From VRUE01 sp035701465 (GTDB taxonomy: Bacteria > Actinomycetota > Thermoleophilia > Solirubrobacterales > 70-9): a stretch of 6,185 nucleotides of DNA. Position numbers and translations under genes: made by a program. The first letter of the stretch is position 1, and each line of letters begins with the position of its first letter. The notes under the pieces were generated by a model. It ran no database searches. It saw only the letters and a program-made list of their open reading frames with translations, and was not told the DNA's origin. Shown here piece by piece: positions 4,191 through 6,185 of the stretch. The stretch is taken from positions 1 through 6,185 of the forward strand of contig DASSMU010000198.1 of assembly GCA_035701465.1 (NCBI GenBank), read 5' to 3'.

Positions 4191-6185
4191 CTGAGCAGCT
4201 CCTTTGCGGCTTCGGCCACCCGGTCGGGGGTGAAGCCGAACTTGGTTTGGACGTCTTTCAACGGCGCCGAGGTGCCGAAGGTGTGCATCCCGATCTTTGC
4301 GCCGTCAGATCCAACGTAGCGATCCCAGCCCAGCGTCGAGGCCTCCTCGACCGAGACCCGTGCGGTGACGCCCAGCGGCAGCACCTGGTCGCGGTACTCC
4401 GCGTCCTGGCGATCGAAGAGCTCACAGCAGGGCATGCTGACGACGCGAGAGCGGATCCCCTCGGCGCTCAGCTCCTCATGCGCCGACAGGGCCAGCGCCA
4501 CCTCGCTGCCGGTGGCGATCAGGATGACCTCGGGATCGCCGCCCTCGACGTCGGCAAGAACATAGGCGCCGCGGCGCAATCCCTTTGCAGATGCGTATTT
4601 CCCTCGGTCGAGGACCGGCACGTTCTGGCGGGTCAGGACCAGGGCGACCGGCTGGTGGGTGCGGTCGAGCGCGACCCGCCAGGCCTCGGCAACCTCGTTT
4701 GCGTCGGCGGGGCGGATCACGTCGAGGCCGGGGATCGCCCGCAGCGAGGCGAGCTGCTCGACCGGCTGGTGGGTGGGGCCGTCCTCGCCGAGGCCGATCG
4801 AGTCGTGGGTGAAGACGTGGACCACCGGCAGCTCCATCAGCGCCGAGAGACGGATCGCCGGCCGGGCGTAGTCGGAGAAGGTGAGGTAGGTCGACCAGAG
4901 CGGGCGCAGCTTGGAGAGCGAGAGGCCGTTGCAGATCGCCGCCGACTCGTGCTCGCGGATGCCGAAGTGGAGCTGGCGGCCGTCGAAGGCGCCGGGCTCG
5001 AAGTCGTGAGCGCCGTCGAAGGTCAGCCGCACCGAGGTCGAGTCGGTGAGGTCGGCCGAGCCGGCGACCAGCCAAGGTAGGCGCTCGCCGATCGCGTTCT
5101 CGACCTGCTGGGAGGCCTTGCGGGTGGCGAGGCCCTTCTCGTCGGGGTCGAAGCTGGGGATCGCGGCGTCCCAGCCGTCGGGCAGCGCACGCTGCTGCAT
5201 CGCCTCGATCTCGGCGGCGAGGCCGGCGTTGTCCTTCGCGTAATCGGCAAGACGTCCTTCCCACTCGGCCCGCAGCTCGGCGCCGCGCCTGCCGATCCCT
5301 CCGGCGAAGTGCTCTCTGACACCATCGGGAACGAGGAACTGGGCGTCCTCGGGCCAGCCGTAGGCGCGCTTGGTCTCACGCACCTCCTCCTCGCCGAGCG
5401 GCTCGCCGTGGGCGGCGGGGGTGTCGACCTTGTGCGGTGAGCCATAGCCGATATGGCTGTCGACGACGATCAGGGTCGGGCGGCCATCCTCGCCCTTGAA
5501 CTCCTCGAAGGCGGTGGCGATCAGGTTGGTGTCGTTGGCGTCGCCGACCCGGGTGACGTTCCAGCCGTAGCCCATGAAGCGAGCGGCGACGTCGTCCTCG
5601 TAGGCGAGGTCGGTCTTGCCGTCGATCGTGATCTGGTTGTTGTCGTAGATCCAGCAGAGGTTGTCGAGCTTCAGATGGCCTGCGATCGAGGCCGCTTCGC
5701 CGGAGACGCCCTCCATCAGACAGCCGTCGCCGGCGATCGCGTAGACGTCGAAGTCGAAGAGGTCGAAGCCGGGACGGTTGTAGCGGGCTCCCTGCCACTT
5801 GGAGGCGATCGCCATCCCGACCGAAGTCGCGATCCCCTGGCCGAGCGGGCCTGTGGTGGTCTCCACGCCCGAGGTCCAGCGGTACTCGGGGTGGCCGGGG
5901 GCGCGCGAGTCGAGCTGGCGGAAGCTCTCGATGTCCTTCAGCGAGACCGCCGGGTCGCCGACGATCTCGTAGTCGGGGTCGACCGCTCGCACGCCGGCCA
6001 AGTGCAGCAGCGAGTAGAGCAGCATCGAGGCGTGGCCCGCGGAGAGGACGAAGCGGTCGCGGCCGGGCCAGATCGGGTCGGCCGGGTCGAAGCGCAGAAA
6101 GCGCTGCCAGAGCGTGTAGGCCGTCGGCGCCAGCGCCATCGGCGTGCCCGGATGACCGGAGTTGGCCTTCTGGATCGCGTCGATC
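4187..6185 (-). CDS. tkt: Transketolase, 5'-truncated by the window edge
   Basis: Transketolase is a cytosolic thiamine-diphosphate and divalent-metal enzyme that moves two-carbon ketol units between sugar phosphates in the pentose phosphate pathway. The frame stays open to the right edge; 665 residues are visible (numbered here from the codon at 6184-6182). Compared with the E. coli enzyme about 15 N-terminal residues are missing, so the real start and its ribosome binding site lie outside; the ATG at 6139 is internal. Landmarks: SGHPGTPM (residues 9-16) with the conserved active-site His11; the ThDP motif starting GDGCLMEG (152-159) and ending at DNN (181-183); IGYGSPHK (245-252); GIREHES (408-414) with Glu411 as the cofactor-activating glutamate; THDSIGLGEDGPTHQP (459-474) in the pyrimidine domain; and a C-terminal domain from about 550 with IATGSE. 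All three domains are intact. The TGA stop overlaps the tal ATG. 1-deoxyxylulose-5-phosphate synthase and pyruvate dehydrogenase E1 are less likely given the length and the GLGEDGPTHQP block. Confidence 0.97.
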   Translation of the reverse strand, partial: IDAIQKANSGHPGTPMALAPTAYTLWQRFLRFDPADPIWPGRDRFVLSAGHASMLLYSLLHLAGVRAVDPDYEIVGDPAVSLKDIESFRQLDSRAPGHPEYRWTSGVETTTGPLGQGIATSVGMAIASKWQGARYNRPGFDLFDFDVYAIAGDGCLMEGVSGEAASIAGHLKLDNLCWIYDNNQITIDGKTDLAYEDDVAARFMGYGWNVTRVGDANDTNLIATAFEEFKGEDGRPTLIVVDSHIGYGSPHKVDTPAAHGEPLGEEEVRETKRAYGWPEDAQFLVPDGVREHFAGGIGRRGAELRAEWEGRLADYAKDNAGLAAEIEAMQQRALPDGWDAAIPSFDPDEKGLATRKASQQVENAIGERLPWLVAGSADLTDSTSVRLTFDGAHDFEPGAFDGRQLHFGIREHESAAICNGLSLSKLRPLWSTYLTFSDYARPAIRLSALMELPVVHVFTHDSIGLGEDGPTHQPVEQLASLRAIPGLDVIRPADANEVAEAWRVALDRTHQPVALVLTRQNVPVLDRGKYASAKGLRRGAYVLADVEGGDPEVILIATGSEVALALSAHEELSAEGIRSRVVSMPCCELFDRQDAEYRDQVLPLGVTARVSVEEASTLGWDRYVGSDGAKIGMHTFGTSAPLKDVQTKFGFTPDRVAEAAKELLR
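4199..4205 (-). promoter_or_regulatory. Ribosome binding site of tal inside tkt
   Basis: AAAGGAG, a strong Shine-Dalgarno, sits eight bases before the tal ATG and within the last codons of tkt. Together with the 4-base ATGA stop/start overlap it fixes the tal start and indicates re-initiation or coupled translation. Confidence 0.85.

Larger units (their letters stand above)
1..6185 (-). other. Probable tkt-tal-pgi-cydA operon
   Basis: Four genes run in the same direction with junctions of -4, +64 and +13 bp and no visible terminator between them. The first three are linked by metabolism. The position of cydA at the end is unusual, and its co-transcription is inferred from spacing alone. The promoter must lie upstream of the right edge unless an internal one is hidden in the 3' part of tal, where I see no convincing -10/-35 pair. 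Confidence 0.65.

Noticed and set aside
2655..4319. Plus-strand open frame of 554 codons opposite pgi and tal
   Set aside because: It spans two real genes and their gap on the other strand, has biased composition, no recognisable domain and no convincing ribosome binding site.
4247..5080. Plus-strand open frame of 277 codons opposite tkt
   Set aside because: Antisense shadow of the transketolase pyrimidine and C-terminal domains; no motif of its own.
5725..5820. Recurrent GCGATCGC-like octamers, as in cyanobacterial HIP1 or a restriction/methylation signal
   Set aside because: They coincide with in-frame Ala-Ile-Ala and similar codons under strong GC3 preference, so codon usage explains them; gene content does not suggest a cyanobacterium.
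4187..6139. ATG at 6139 as the true start of transketolase
   Set aside because: The frame continues upstream through IDAIQKANSGHPGTP, which holds the conserved active-site His, so this Met is internal and the gene is cut by the window edge.
1..6185. CRISPR arrays, tRNA/rRNA genes, insertion sequences, phage or defence genes
   Set aside because: No direct-repeat arrays, cloverleaf sequences, transposase motifs or terminal inverted repeats were seen; coding density by four housekeeping-type genes leaves no room for them.

Overview
The window is GC-rich DNA (about two thirds G+C by eye) and almost entirely coding, with every credible gene on the minus strand. Read in transcription order, from high to low coordinates, it holds transketolase (tkt, 5' end outside the window), transaldolase (tal), glucose-6-phosphate isomerase (pgi) and cytochrome bd-type oxidase subunit I (cydA, 3' end outside the window). 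The strong GC bias at third codon positions, the Gram-positive/actinobacterial style of the transaldolase (366 residues, GLTSNPTI near the N-terminus) and the tkt-tal-pgi order suggest a high-GC actinobacterium, possibly of the Thermoleophilia/Solirubrobacterales type. The phylum is a moderate-confidence inference, and the class is only a guess.

Layout: tkt runs from the right edge to 4187. Its TGA overlaps the ATG of tal (4190) in an ATGA junction. tal ends at 3090, and a 64-bp gap (3026-3089) separates it from pgi, which starts with GTG at 3025. pgi ends at 1397 with TAG followed at once by an in-frame TAA. cydA starts only 13 bp later, at 1383, and is still open at base 1. No terminator or clear internal promoter is seen between the genes, so all four probably lie on one transcript. 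The promoter would lie beyond the right edge, and a cydB partner would be expected beyond the left edge.

The first three enzymes form the non-oxidative pentose phosphate shuttle plus its return step. Tkt and Tal interconvert pentose, triose, tetrose and hexose phosphates, and Pgi turns the fructose-6-phosphate they produce back into glucose-6-phosphate. CydA is the haem-bearing subunit of a quinol:O2 oxidoreductase, so the apparent operon joins central sugar-phosphate metabolism to a terminal oxidase.

The most interesting structure lies in the only real intergenic gap. A 47-nt nested hairpin (3026-3072) ends exactly at the base before the pgi GTG. It has an 8-bp perfect outer stem, a 5-bp middle stem that pairs the pgi Shine-Dalgarno with a CCUUU anti-SD, and a 4-bp CCCC/GGGG tip. 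It looks like a translational control element rather than a terminator, because no U-tract follows it. The long plus-strand open frames opposite these genes are GC-driven shadows.
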